From JBBQWR01 sp038210495 (GTDB lineage: Bacteria > Planctomycetota > Planctomycetia > Pirellulales > DATAWG01), in assembly GCA_038210495.1 (NCBI GenBank), contig JBBQWR010000034.1:1-63351 (forward strand): a DNA stretch of 63,351 nucleotides, written 5' to 3'. This document shows positions 33,331 to 41,781 of this stretch, one piece after another. Numbering within the stretch: the first letter of the stretch is position 1; each line of letters starts with the position of its first letter. The position numbers and the translations under genes are program-made. The notes beneath the pieces were generated by a model. That model was not told the DNA's origin and searched no databases. It saw nothing but the letters and a program-made list of their open reading frames with translations.

Positions 33331-35214
33331 ATGCGACTTTCATTTGGACAAGAACTGCGGCTGGTGCAAAAGCAGGTGCTTGCGCCGCGCATGATCCAGT
33401 CAATGGAGATCTTGCAGTTGCCGATGATGGCCCTGCAAGAACGCATCGAACGGGAGATGCAAGAGAACGAGGCGCTCGAACTGGTCGAAGAAGATCCGGA
33501 TCTGCCAGAAGAGCAAGTCGAAGAGACTAATCCCGACGCTCCGACGGTTGAAGAGCGAGAGCTAGTCGTCGACGAGACCAAGGATAATGAAGCCGATTTT
33601 GAGCGCCTGTTGAACATGGACGAGGAGTGGCCCGACCACTTCGAGGAGCGGAGCCGTCCGTCCGCCACGCGATTGGCCGAAGAAGGTGACCGGCAACACG
33701 ACGCGATGGCCAACATGGTCGATCGACCGCAGTCGCTGCACGAACACCTGCATGCGCAACTGGGCTGGTTCGATCTCGCCCCGGCCCTGCGCGAGATGTG
33801 CGACCGGGTCATTTATAATCTCGACCCCAACGGCTATCTTCATGTTCGGCTGGAGGACATGGTCGACGCGGACAGTGGGCCGGCCGGAATGGCGTTAGCC
33901 CAAAGCGGGTTGTCCACGGTTCAAAAGCTCGATCCGCTGGGCGTCGGCGCTCGCGATCTTCGCGAATGCCTGCTCTTGCAATTGCGGCCCGGCGTGCCGA
34001 TGTACGAGCAGCTCAAGACGCTGATTAGCAATCACCTCGAAGACCTCGAGCACAATCGGCTACCGCAGATCGAGCGCAAGACAGGCTTTTCGATCGAGCT
34101 CATCAAACACACGCTTGAGGAACTGCGAAAGCTGAATCCCAAACCGGGCGCCTTCTACTCCAGCGCGTTCGTGCCCAATGTGACTCCGGACGTATTTATC
34201 GAGCAAGCCGAGTCCGGCCAATACAAGGTGCGGTTAGAAGACGGGCGGATGCCCAATCTGTTCATCAGCCCCTACTATCGCCAGTTGCTGATGTCGCCCG
34301 ATACGGACGACAAGACTCGCGAATACATCAAGCGCAAGATCAACTCCGCGCAGTGGCTCATCGAATCGATCGAGCAGCGTCGCAACACGCTCACCCGGGT
34401 CGCCCAAGCGATCGTCGATCATCAGACGGAGTTTCTCAGCAAGGGCCCCGAGTATATCGAGCCGCTGAAAATGCAACAGATCGCCGACAAGGTGGGCGTG
34501 CATGTCACGACCGTCAGTCGAGCGGTGGACGACAAGTGGGTGCAGACGCCTCGCGGTATTTTTCCGTTGAAGCGATTTTTCGTCGGGGGCACGGTCAGCG
34601 CCGCGGGCGAGGAAGTCGCCTGGGACGCCGTCCGAATCAAGCTCCAGGAAATCGTCGACGGCGAAAGCAAGCACCATCCGTATAGCGACGACGAGTTGGT
34701 CAAAGAACTGGCCAAGCACGGGTTGACCGTTGCCCGCCGCACGGTGACGAAGTATCGCAAGGCCATGGATATTCCGAGTTCTCGGCAGCGCCGCGATTGG
34801 TCGCTAAAGGACGAGGCGCCGCCAGCTGAGTCCGACGCCGATAAAGACCATGAGGCCGAGTCACGCGACGACGGGGCGGCCCGTGAAATGTTTGCGCCCG
34901 AATCGGCCGCCTCGCACACGATGCCCTCGCCGCAGATGCCGCCCGCGACCGACGCGCCGATTGGGCGGCGCGTGTTTGGTTCGGCCGGAATCGATTTCAA
35001 ATCGCCGGCGGCTTTCGATCCGCGGCCCACTGCGGCCGAGCCGATCGTTGCGAATGCGTCACCACACGCCGAAAATGGTTTTTCCTTCGACTCGGCAAAT
35101 GGCCCTATACCGCAGCAGCCTTTGAACGCCGATGCGACCGTCGAACCGTCCGCCGAGCATCTGGCTGATGCAATTGCGCCTATCGATTTGACGTCGCGAA
35201 TCGAGCCAGTCTAG
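33331..35214 (+). CDS. rpoN: RNA polymerase sigma-54 factor with long C-terminal tail
   Basis: This alternative sigma factor needs AAA+ activators. Region I (MRLSFGQELRLVQKQVLAPR, then MIQSMEILQLPMMALQERIE) and an acidic region II lead to the core-binding domain (ALREMCDRVIYNLDPNGYL). The HTH segment (MQQIADKVGVHVTTVSRAVD) and the RpoN box ARRTVTKYRK (residues 468-477) follow. Sigma-54 proteins normally end soon after the box. Here about 150 low-complexity residues follow, giving 627 in total. The tail is in frame and its stop overlaps the convergent gene by 4 bp. No activator gene is adjacent. Confidence 0.96.
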   Translation: MRLSFGQELRLVQKQVLAPRMIQSMEILQLPMMALQERIEREMQENEALELVEEDPDLPEEQVEETNPDAPTVEERELVVDETKDNEADFERLLNMDEEWPDHFEERSRPSATRLAEEGDRQHDAMANMVDRPQSLHEHLHAQLGWFDLAPALREMCDRVIYNLDPNGYLHVRLEDMVDADSGPAGMALAQSGLSTVQKLDPLGVGARDLRECLLLQLRPGVPMYEQLKTLISNHLEDLEHNRLPQIERKTGFSIELIKHTLEELRKLNPKPGAFYSSAFVPNVTPDVFIEQAESGQYKVRLEDGRMPNLFISPYYRQLLMSPDTDDKTREYIKRKINSAQWLIESIEQRRNTLTRVAQAIVDHQTEFLSKGPEYIEPLKMQQIADKVGVHVTTVSRAVDDKWVQTPRGIFPLKRFFVGGTVSAAGEEVAWDAVRIKLQEIVDGESKHHPYSDDELVKELAKHGLTVARRTVTKYRKAMDIPSSRQRRDWSLKDEAPPAESDADKDHEAESRDDGAAREMFAPESAASHTMPSPQMPPATDAPIGRRVFGSAGIDFKSPAAFDPRPTAAEPIVANASPHAENGFSFDSANGPIPQQPLNADATVEPSAEHLADAIAPIDLTSRIEPV

Positions 35215-35855
35215 CTCGTTTCGATATACAGCCCGCGTCGATTGCGTTCGGCTCGGCGAGCTTGATCGATCAAGTTGGCCACCTCTTGGACGTGCTCGAT
35301 GCCTTCGAGCGTCACTTGCGGCAGCGAGTGGTCGGTCGACGTGATTGTGATCGTTCCGACATCGAACATCCGCTCGAAAAGCGTCTGCTCATATTTCATG
35401 TCATTGATGTCGATCACCTCGATCCGATCGGTGACGCGGCGCAAGATTCCCCGCTCGACGAAAAATCGCTGATTGGTCAAGCGATAGCGAACGCCCAACT
35501 GCCGCCGCATTACTTGCGCGGCGATCCAGCCCCACATCAGCGCCAGCCCCCCGCCGATCGTATAGCCGACCCAGGGCTTCTGGACGATCAGCATCACGAT
35601 CAGGGCGACAAGCGATACCACGCCGCCGATCAACAATGGCCCATACATTGCCTTGAGCGAGTAGCCACCCCGCCACTGCTCTTGCTCCGGCACATCGCCC
35701 GCGTGCCGCAGGTCGGTCGCCTTCTCTTGTAACCTCTTAGCCGGCGATTCACCAGCAGCCTCAGGCGCCGCCGCCGTTTGATCCAACCGCCGTCCGCAGC
35801 CCGGACAAAACGCCGCGCCCGCCGGCGCCTCCGCACCGCACGCCTGACAATGCAT
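35211..35855 (-). CDS. membrane protein with zinc ribbon and bacterial PH domain
   Basis: This 214-residue protein begins with a zinc ribbon, CQACGAEAPAGAAFCPGCG. After a Pro/Ala linker come two TM helices (about 73-112), then a bPH_2 (DUF304/YdbS-like) domain: YRLTNQRFFVERGILRRVTD, IEVIDINDMKYEQTLFERMF, VGTITITSTD. AGGAG lies 7 bp before the ATG. Such proteins are small membrane proteins of unknown role. It converges on rpoN with a 4 bp overlap of stop codons. Confidence 0.85.
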   Translation of the reverse strand: MHCQACGAEAPAGAAFCPGCGRRLDQTAAAPEAAGESPAKRLQEKATDLRHAGDVPEQEQWRGGYSLKAMYGPLLIGGVVSLVALIVMLIVQKPWVGYTIGGGLALMWGWIAAQVMRRQLGVRYRLTNQRFFVERGILRRVTDRIEVIDINDMKYEQTLFERMFDVGTITITSTDHSLPQVTLEGIEHVQEVANLIDQARRAERNRRGLYIETS

Positions 35856-35916
35856 AAGCCGACTCCTGCAAGCAATGTACTAGCTGATCCGAGTGATGAG
35901 CATTATAGGCAGACAG

Positions 35917-36042
35917 AGTCGGGAGACGGGAGTAGGGAGACGGGAGTGGATGCGGATGCTTGAGCGCCGGGCGCCACTCTGTCGGCTACTGCACTCCCGT
36001 CTCCCGTCTCCCGTCTCCCTACTCCCTACTCCCTACTCCCGG
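35917..36042. repeat. inverted array of GGGAGACGGGAGT units
   Basis: Tandem GGGAGACGGGAGTAGGGAGA units (35917-35947) face the opposite array (35993-36040: CTCCCGTCTCCCGTCTCCC, then repeated CTACTCC), so the whole can fold as one hairpin with a 45-base loop. It sits just before nrdR. Single fragments recur near 10937-10962 and 26158-26182. Confidence 0.75.
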
Positions 36043-36069
36043 CTTCGCCCGCCCGCTATAGTAAATCGC

Positions 36070-36594
36070 ATGCAGTGCCCCTTTTGCCGCGTCGATAACG
36101 ACAAAGTGATTGACTCGCGCGCGATCGACGACGGATTCGCCATTCGTCGGCGGCGGGAGTGCGTCAGTTGTCGCCGACGGTTCACGACCTACGAGCGGAC
36201 TGAGGAACCGGCGATCAAGGTCGTCAAGAAGGACGGGATCCGTGTCCCGTTTCAGCGGGAAAAAATCAAGCAAGGGCTGATGAAGGCCTGCTGGAAGCGC
36301 CCGGTTAGCGATGAGAAGATCGAGGCGATCGTCGCCGAAATCGAAAGCGATATGTACGCCAATTTCGACACCGAGGTGAGCACCAAATACCTGGGCGAAC
36401 TGGCGATGCAACATTTGAGGACGCTCGACCAGGTCGCCTTCGTCCGGTTCGCCAGCGTCTACCGCGAGTTCAAAGACGTCCGCGACTTCGTCGAGGAACT
36501 CCAGCCGATGCTCGCGGAATCCCGCCGCCGCCGCGAGTCGGCCGTCGATCCGACCCCACTTGAAACCGACTATCGCCGACCCGATGGTCGATAG
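36070..36594 (+). CDS. nrdR: transcriptional repressor NrdR
   Basis: This 174-residue regulator of ribonucleotide reductase genes has the zinc ribbon CPFCRVDNDKVIDSR followed by RRRRECVSCRRRFTTYER, and an ATP-cone (VVKKDGIRVPFQREKIKQGL). NrdR senses (d)ATP and represses nrd operons at NrdR boxes. The ATG at 36070 is used because NrdR always begins MxCPFC; the frame stays open upstream through the repeat array but that part is not real. No nrd gene is present here. Confidence 0.96.
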   Translation: MQCPFCRVDNDKVIDSRAIDDGFAIRRRRECVSCRRRFTTYERTEEPAIKVVKKDGIRVPFQREKIKQGLMKACWKRPVSDEKIEAIVAEIESDMYANFDTEVSTKYLGELAMQHLRTLDQVAFVRFASVYREFKDVRDFVEELQPMLAESRRRRESAVDPTPLETDYRRPDGR

Positions 36595-36619
36595 CCGATT
36601 GGGCATTAGTAACTCTCCA

Positions 36620-36740
36620 TTAATGGTTCCGGGTGCCCGGGGCTCGCGCCGAAGGTAAGCCCCGGTGGCTTGCTTCCAAGGTCCGAACCACGCTCCGGGG
36701 CTTCGGCGAGGACGCCTCCAACCACGGCCGCCCCTAGTTT
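36620..36740. repeat. GGGGCTTCGGCGA element, fourth copy
   Basis: Two facing halves are visible: GGGGCTCGCGCCGAAGGTAA followed by GCCCC (36639-36663), and CTCCGGGGCTTCGGCGAGGA (36693-36712). It lies between the convergent nrdR and aldehyde dehydrogenase genes. Confidence 0.7.
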
Positions 36741-36774
36741 GTCAGCCCCCATAAGAAACCGGCAGACGTCGGCT

Positions 36775-38193
36775 CTACGGCAGCCCGTGCATCACAACCG
36801 TCTTGGACTCAGTCATTTCCAAGATCGCGTACATGGGCCCTTCTTTGCCGAAACCGCTATCCTTCAGCCCCCCATAGGGCATCAGATCGGCCCGCCACTG
36901 GGGACCCCAGTTGATGTGGACGTTGCCGCTATCGACCTCGCGCGCGAATCGCATGGCCCGATCGAGGCTTTGCGTGAATACGGCCGCGCTCAAGCCGTAG
37001 TTTGTGTCGTTCGCCAGGCGGATTGCTTCGTCGATGTCGCTCGCGCGCGTCACTCCGACGGCGGGTCCAAATAGTTCTTCGCGGCTCAGCCGCATGGATG
37101 GATCGACGTCGGCCACCAGCGTCGCTTCGAGAAGGCTGCCATCGCGCTTGCCGCCGGCAACGATCCGGGCGCCTTGCCCCACGGCCTCGGCAATCCACTG
37201 CTCGACGCGCTCGGCATCGCGAGCGCGGATCATGGGCCCCATCTTGGTCTCGGCCTGAAGCGGATCGCCGATTCGCACGGCGGCGACTTTCGGTTTAAGA
37301 ATGTCGATCAGGTCGGCGTAAACCGTCGGCATGGCGATCACGCGCTGGGTGGCGATGCAAACCTGGCCGGCGTTGGAATAACCCGTCGCGACAATCGCCT
37401 CGGCCGCTTGACTGAGATCGGCGTCGTCCATCACGATCAGGGGGCTGTTCGAGCCGAGTTCCATCGTGATCCGTTTCAATCCGGCCCGCCGTGTAATCTG
37501 TTCGCCTACGTCGCGGCTGCCGGTAAAACTGATTTTGCGAATTCGCGGATCGCCGGCGATGGCGTCGCCGACCGCGGCGCCCGAGCCCGTGAGACATGAA
37601 ATCGCTAGAGGCGGAAGGCCTGCTTCGAGGAGAATTTTGACAAGCTCCAAGGCGACTAGCGGCGTGTCGCTCGCCGGCTTAAAAATCACGGCGTTGCCTC
37701 CCGCCAGCGCCGGTCCGATCTTGTGACACGGCAGATTGAGCGGAAAATTAAACGGCGTGATGCAGGCCACGATCCCGCAAGGCACGCGGAGCGTGAAGCC
37801 GAATTTTCCGGCGCCATTGGACGAACCGTCGAGCGGAAGCACTTCGCCGACCAGTCGCTTGGCTTCCTCGCCGGATAGTTCCATCGTCTCGGCCGCGCGG
37901 GCGACTTCGGATCGACTTTCAGCAAGGATCTTGCCTTCCTCTTGAGTAATGAGCCGAGCCAATTTGTCGCTGTTCTCGGAGATCAGCCGCGAGACTCTTT
38001 GAAGAACACGGAACCGTTCGTAGCCCGTCATGCGGCGCATAAGTCGGGCGCCCTCGACGGCCCCGGCGATGGCCCTCTCGATGTCGCTGGCGTCGGCCTT
38101 GGGAACCGTGTCGATTACTCGATCGTTCAGCGGATTGCGGACCTCGATCCTCTCCGGCTTATCGATCCACTCGCCAGCGACAAACATTTTCAT
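36775..38193 (-). CDS. NAD(P)-dependent aldehyde dehydrogenase
   Basis: This 472-residue ALDH-superfamily enzyme oxidises an aldehyde to an acid. The cofactor-binding region is CITPFNFPLNLPCHKIGPAL and ISFTGSRDVGEQI. The catalytic Glu is in TMELGSNSPLIV and the catalytic Cys in YSNAGQVCIATQRV. The C-terminal motif is NDTNYGLSAAVFTQ. ELGSNSP in place of the usual ELGGKSP and the overall pattern resemble GapN/phosphonoacetaldehyde/succinate-semialdehyde dehydrogenase relatives, so the substrate is open. I start at the ATG at 38193, giving MKMFVAGEWIDKPE, a typical ALDH start. No pathway partner is adjacent. Confidence 0.9.
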   Translation of the reverse strand: MKMFVAGEWIDKPERIEVRNPLNDRVIDTVPKADASDIERAIAGAVEGARLMRRMTGYERFRVLQRVSRLISENSDKLARLITQEEGKILAESRSEVARAAETMELSGEEAKRLVGEVLPLDGSSNGAGKFGFTLRVPCGIVACITPFNFPLNLPCHKIGPALAGGNAVIFKPASDTPLVALELVKILLEAGLPPLAISCLTGSGAAVGDAIAGDPRIRKISFTGSRDVGEQITRRAGLKRITMELGSNSPLIVMDDADLSQAAEAIVATGYSNAGQVCIATQRVIAMPTVYADLIDILKPKVAAVRIGDPLQAETKMGPMIRARDAERVEQWIAEAVGQGARIVAGGKRDGSLLEATLVADVDPSMRLSREELFGPAVGVTRASDIDEAIRLANDTNYGLSAAVFTQSLDRAMRFAREVDSGNVHINWGPQWRADLMPYGGLKDSGFGKEGPMYAILEMTESKTVVMHGLP

Positions 38194-38211
38194 GGCATGG
38201 GTCTTTCGTAC

Positions 38212-38330
38212 ATATCCGCGGCATCCTGCCGCGGAGTTTTGTGCCGTCCACCAAATAATCCAAAATACTTTCGGGAATTCGCGAAGCTTGAAGTTTAACA
38301 TTTTGGCAGGCAGGATGCCTGACCTACGCG
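38212..38330. repeat. short palindromes upstream of the aldehyde dehydrogenase
   Basis: CCGCGGCA (38216-38223) and TGCCGCGG (38227-38234) form a perfect 8-bp stem over 3 bases, a member of the GCCGCGGCATCTTGC family. At 38305-38330 lies a GGCAGGATGCCTGACCTACG element like the one before uvsE. Confidence 0.65.
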
Positions 38331-38396
38331 GCTGCCCTACGGGCCGGACATCCAGGGGCGGCAGGGACTATATCGCGGAGGAGTCGGGTAGTTATA

Positions 38397-38627
38397 ATGG
38401 GGACCAATTCCCCTAGTCCGGAGGCTGTGCCCGTGCCGGTTGCTTTGGAACAATTCGTCGAGCGCTTGAAGACTTGGCCGTGAATACCCCATACAAACTC
38501 GAGAATTTCGTTCCGCCCAAGGCTCAGCCCAAAGACGCTGAAGAGTTGGCTCGGCAACTCGTTCAGGGCAAGCAACTCACGAAATTTCAGGTGCAGGAAA
38601 TCAAGCCTTTTCACGGTAGTCGACAAA
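38397..38627 (+). pseudogene. frameshifted remnant of a planctomycete kinase N-terminal domain
   Basis: From the ATG at 38397 a 28-codon frame ends VALEQFVERLKTWP and stops at 38483. A GTG overlapping that stop opens a second frame that reads KLENFVPPKAQPKDAEELAR and QLVQGKQLTKFQVQEIKPF. Together these resemble the N-terminal helical domain found before planctomycete Ser/Thr kinases (LEQFVERL..., PKDAxxLARELV, KLTKYQ). The two halves are in different frames, and the second runs out of frame into the kinase-fold gene, so the domain looks broken. Two tiny coupled genes are a less likely alternative. Confidence 0.55.
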
Positions 38628-38630
38628 TCC

Positions 38631-39839
38631 ATGCAACACAGCTTCGACCCCTTGCACAAATGGCTCGGCATTCCCCCCGCCGAGCAACCGCCGCACGCAT
38701 ACCGGCTGTTGGCTATCGCGCCGTTCGAGGAGGATTCCGACGTGATTGCGAACGCGGCCGATCAGCGGATGCTGTTCATCAAGAGTCTGGCGACCGGTCC
38801 CAACGCGACTGTGGGCGAGGGACTTTTGAATCAAGTCGCCGCTGCCCGGTTGTGCCTGCTGAATCCGACTAAGAAAACCGCCTACGACACGGCGCTACGC
38901 AAGTATTTGGCCGGTGAAAAGTCGTCGTCGCCCGCACAGAAAACCGCGCCACCTCCGCCGGACGCGGGCGCGCTTTTCGGTCAGTTCACGCTTTTCGAAC
39001 GGATCGGCGGTGACACGTTTGGCCCGATCTTCAAGGCCAAGAGCCGCAAGGACGGCGCCCTCGTATCGCTCAAAATTCTGCCGCCGGCGGTCGCCAAAGA
39101 CGAGCGACTGGTTAAACGATTCGAGCGCGAAGTTTCACTGGTCGCGAAATTGCATCATCCCAATGTGGTCGGCGGCGTGGGCGTGGGGGCCCAGGACGGC
39201 GTGCATTATCTAGTGCTCGACTACGTCGACGGAGTCGACCTGGCCGAGATCCTGCATCGGGTCGGCACGCCGGATATTTACAAGACCGTCGGCTACATGA
39301 TTCAGGCCGCGCAGGGTCTGCAATATTTGCACGAGAACCACGTCTATCACCGCAACGTGAAGCCGGGCAATCTGCTCGTCGATCGCGCCGGTGTCGTCAA
39401 AGTGGCCAATCTGCTGATGGCCCATATCGTCGAGGCCAGCTATGTGGACGGCAACGACGACGCATTGACCAAAACGGGCGAGATGCTGGGAACCGTGGAC
39501 TATGTCGCGCCCGAGCAGGCCAGCGACGCCAGCACGGCCGACGAGCGGGCGGACATCTATTCGCTGGGCTGCACGATGTACCATTTGCTAGCCGGCCGGC
39601 CGCCCTACACCGGCAAGAACATGATGGACAAACTCATTGCCCACCGCGAGGCGCCCATCCCATCGTTGGCCGACATGCGGGCCGATCTGCCCAAGGGTCT
39701 CGATCGTGTCGTCTCTCGCATGCTCGCCAAGAAGCGGACCGAGCGGCAACAGTCGATGACCGAAGTGATCGCCGCCCTCAAGCCGTATTCAACACCGGGC
39801 AGCAAAGCCGGCTTCTGGTCGCGACTGACATCGCGGTAA
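38631..39839 (+). CDS. protein kinase-fold pseudokinase with J-like N-terminal domain
   Basis: Residues 1-95 resemble the DnaJ-like helical domain seen in planctomycete proteins (HKWLGIPPAEQPPHAYRLLA). A Ser/Thr kinase fold follows from about 119 to 390. The lysine (K148 in VSLK), the helix-C Glu (E167) and GTVDYVAPEQAS are present. However, HRD is HRN (240-242) and the DFG position reads NLL (260-262), so both the catalytic and the metal-binding Asp are Asn. Phosphotransfer is therefore unlikely; a scaffolding or allosteric role is inferred. There is no membrane helix. A broken kinase-type domain lies directly upstream. Confidence 0.85.
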   Translation: MQHSFDPLHKWLGIPPAEQPPHAYRLLAIAPFEEDSDVIANAADQRMLFIKSLATGPNATVGEGLLNQVAAARLCLLNPTKKTAYDTALRKYLAGEKSSSPAQKTAPPPPDAGALFGQFTLFERIGGDTFGPIFKAKSRKDGALVSLKILPPAVAKDERLVKRFEREVSLVAKLHHPNVVGGVGVGAQDGVHYLVLDYVDGVDLAEILHRVGTPDIYKTVGYMIQAAQGLQYLHENHVYHRNVKPGNLLVDRAGVVKVANLLMAHIVEASYVDGNDDALTKTGEMLGTVDYVAPEQASDASTADERADIYSLGCTMYHLLAGRPPYTGKNMMDKLIAHREAPIPSLADMRADLPKGLDRVVSRMLAKKRTERQQSMTEVIAALKPYSTPGSKAGFWSRLTSR

Positions 39840-39972
39840 AAGGAAGGATCCTGGCGAGTGGCGAGAGACGCGAGTGGCGGTCGGGGGACAGTGGTCGTTG
39901 CGTCGATTCACGTTCGCCGAATACAATCCATTCGCAATTTCATTCGCGATAAATCGATGGAGCCGACCTGTC

Positions 39973-41616
39973 ATGTCCGCAACATTGTCCCTCGATCAAG
40001 TTCCCGCGTGGGTCGCGCTCAAGACGCATAGCGTGCAGGCCCAGACCTGGCATCTGCGAAATCTGTTCGCGGTCGATCCGAAACGCGGCGAGCGATTCAC
40101 GGCCGAGGGCGTCGGCCTGTTTTTCGACTACTCGAAAAACCTCATCACCGACGAGACACTCAAACTGCTGCTCGAGCTGGCCAGTCAAACCGGTTTGCGG
40201 TCGCGAATCGACGCCATGTTCGCCGGCGAGAAGATCAACGTCACCGAGAATCGCGCGGTCCTGCACGTCGCGCTGCGGGCGCCCAAGGGAGCCACGATCG
40301 TGGTCGCTGGAAAAAACGTCGTCCCCGACGTCCACGCCGTGCTCGACAAAATGACCGTATTCTGCGAGCGAGTCCGGAGCGGCCAATGGACCGGCCACAC
40401 GGGCAAGCCGATTCGCAATATCGTCAACATCGGAATCGGCGGCTCCGATCTCGGACCGGTTATGGCCTACGAGGCACTGAGATATTACAGCGACCGCAGC
40501 CGGGTGTTTCGATTCGTGTCTAACGTCGATGGCGTCGACTTCGCCGAAGCGGTGGTCGATCTCGACCCGGCGGAGACGCTATTTATCGTGTCGTCGAAGA
40601 CGTTCACGACGATGGAAACGATGAACAATGCCCAAACGGCTCGCAAGTGGCTGATCGACGGATTGGGGGGCGCCGCCAGCGCGGTCGCAAAGCACTTCGT
40701 CGCGGTTTCCACCAATGCCGCGAAAGTCGCCGAGTTCGGCATCGACACGGCCAATATGTTCGAGTTCTGGGATTGGGTCGGCGGCCGTTATTCGATGACC
40801 TCCGCGATCGGCCTGTCGACGATGCTGGCCATCGGACCCGCGAATTTCCACCAACTGCTCGACGGTTTTCACCAAATGGACGAGCACTTTCGCACGGCGC
40901 CGCTCGAGCGGAATCTGCCCGTGCTGCTGGGACTCATCGGCCTGTGGCACAACGATTTCTTCGGCGCCGAGACGGTCGCCGTGCTGCCCTACGAGCAATA
41001 TCTGAAACGGTTCCCGGCCTATTTGCAACAACTCACCATGGAGAGCAACGGCAAACATGTGACGCTCCAGGGCAAGCAAGTCTGCTACCAAACCGGTCCG
41101 ATCTATTGGGGCGAGCCGGGCACAAATGGTCAGCATTCTTTCTATCAATTGATCCATCAAGGCACGCGGCTGATCCAGTGCGACTTTATCGCATTCGCCC
41201 AAGCCCTGCACCCGCTCGGCCGGCATCACGACATTCTCTTGGCGAACGTCTTCGCTCAGGCGGAAGCCCTAGCGATGGGCAAGACGGCCGAAGAAGTGCG
41301 AGCCGAAGGAACGCCCGAATCGCTCGTGCCGCACCGAGTGTTCGAGGGCAATCGACCGTCGAACATGATTCTCGCGGAGCGCCTGACTCCGGACACATTG
41401 GGCAAACTTATCGCCCTATACGAGCATTCGGTCTTCACTCAAGGCGTCGTCTGGAACATCGACTCGTTCGACCAATGGGGCGTAGAGCTCGGCAAGGTCC
41501 TTGCTCAGCGAATCATTCCCGAGCTTGAATCGCCGGCCGAGCCGCCACTCGATCACGACAGCTCGACCAACAACCTCATTCGTCGCTACCGAGCCATGCG
41601 CGGCGGTTCCAAGTAG
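39973..41616 (+). CDS. pgi: glucose-6-phosphate isomerase
   Basis: This 547-residue enzyme interconverts glucose-6-phosphate and fructose-6-phosphate. The signatures are NIGIGGSDLGPVMAYEAL, FVSNVDGVDFAEAV, SKTFTTMETMNNAQTARKWL, and GQHSFYQLIHQGTRLIQCDF with the catalytic His in the last. The C-terminal catalytic Lys region is NSFDQWGVELGK-like (here NIDSFDQWGVELGKVLAQRI). The length is close to E. coli Pgi (549). I start at the ATG at 39973; the frame is open further but only through non-conserved sequence. Together with the ROK glucokinase it covers entry to glycolysis. Confidence 0.96.
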   Translation: MSATLSLDQVPAWVALKTHSVQAQTWHLRNLFAVDPKRGERFTAEGVGLFFDYSKNLITDETLKLLLELASQTGLRSRIDAMFAGEKINVTENRAVLHVALRAPKGATIVVAGKNVVPDVHAVLDKMTVFCERVRSGQWTGHTGKPIRNIVNIGIGGSDLGPVMAYEALRYYSDRSRVFRFVSNVDGVDFAEAVVDLDPAETLFIVSSKTFTTMETMNNAQTARKWLIDGLGGAASAVAKHFVAVSTNAAKVAEFGIDTANMFEFWDWVGGRYSMTSAIGLSTMLAIGPANFHQLLDGFHQMDEHFRTAPLERNLPVLLGLIGLWHNDFFGAETVAVLPYEQYLKRFPAYLQQLTMESNGKHVTLQGKQVCYQTGPIYWGEPGTNGQHSFYQLIHQGTRLIQCDFIAFAQALHPLGRHHDILLANVFAQAEALAMGKTAEEVRAEGTPESLVPHRVFEGNRPSNMILAERLTPDTLGKLIALYEHSVFTQGVVWNIDSFDQWGVELGKVLAQRIIPELESPAEPPLDHDSSTNNLIRRYRAMRGGSK

Positions 41617-41781
41617 GGTGGGCATCGCCCACCATGTCCGCGCCGGACCCCTGATTGCTCGCTCCCTTCCTCCACCCGCTGGATTAAAGCCCCCGCCGAG
41701 ACTATCATTTCCGGCGCCTAGTCATTCACTGATTAAGTCAACCAAAAAATGCCGTTCGCGGCCCCTAATTTCGGAGATTTT

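Noticed and set aside
35893..36069. A 59-residue N-terminal extension of NrdR
   Set aside because: It translates the GGGAGACGGGAGT repeat arrays; NrdR starts at its zinc ribbon.
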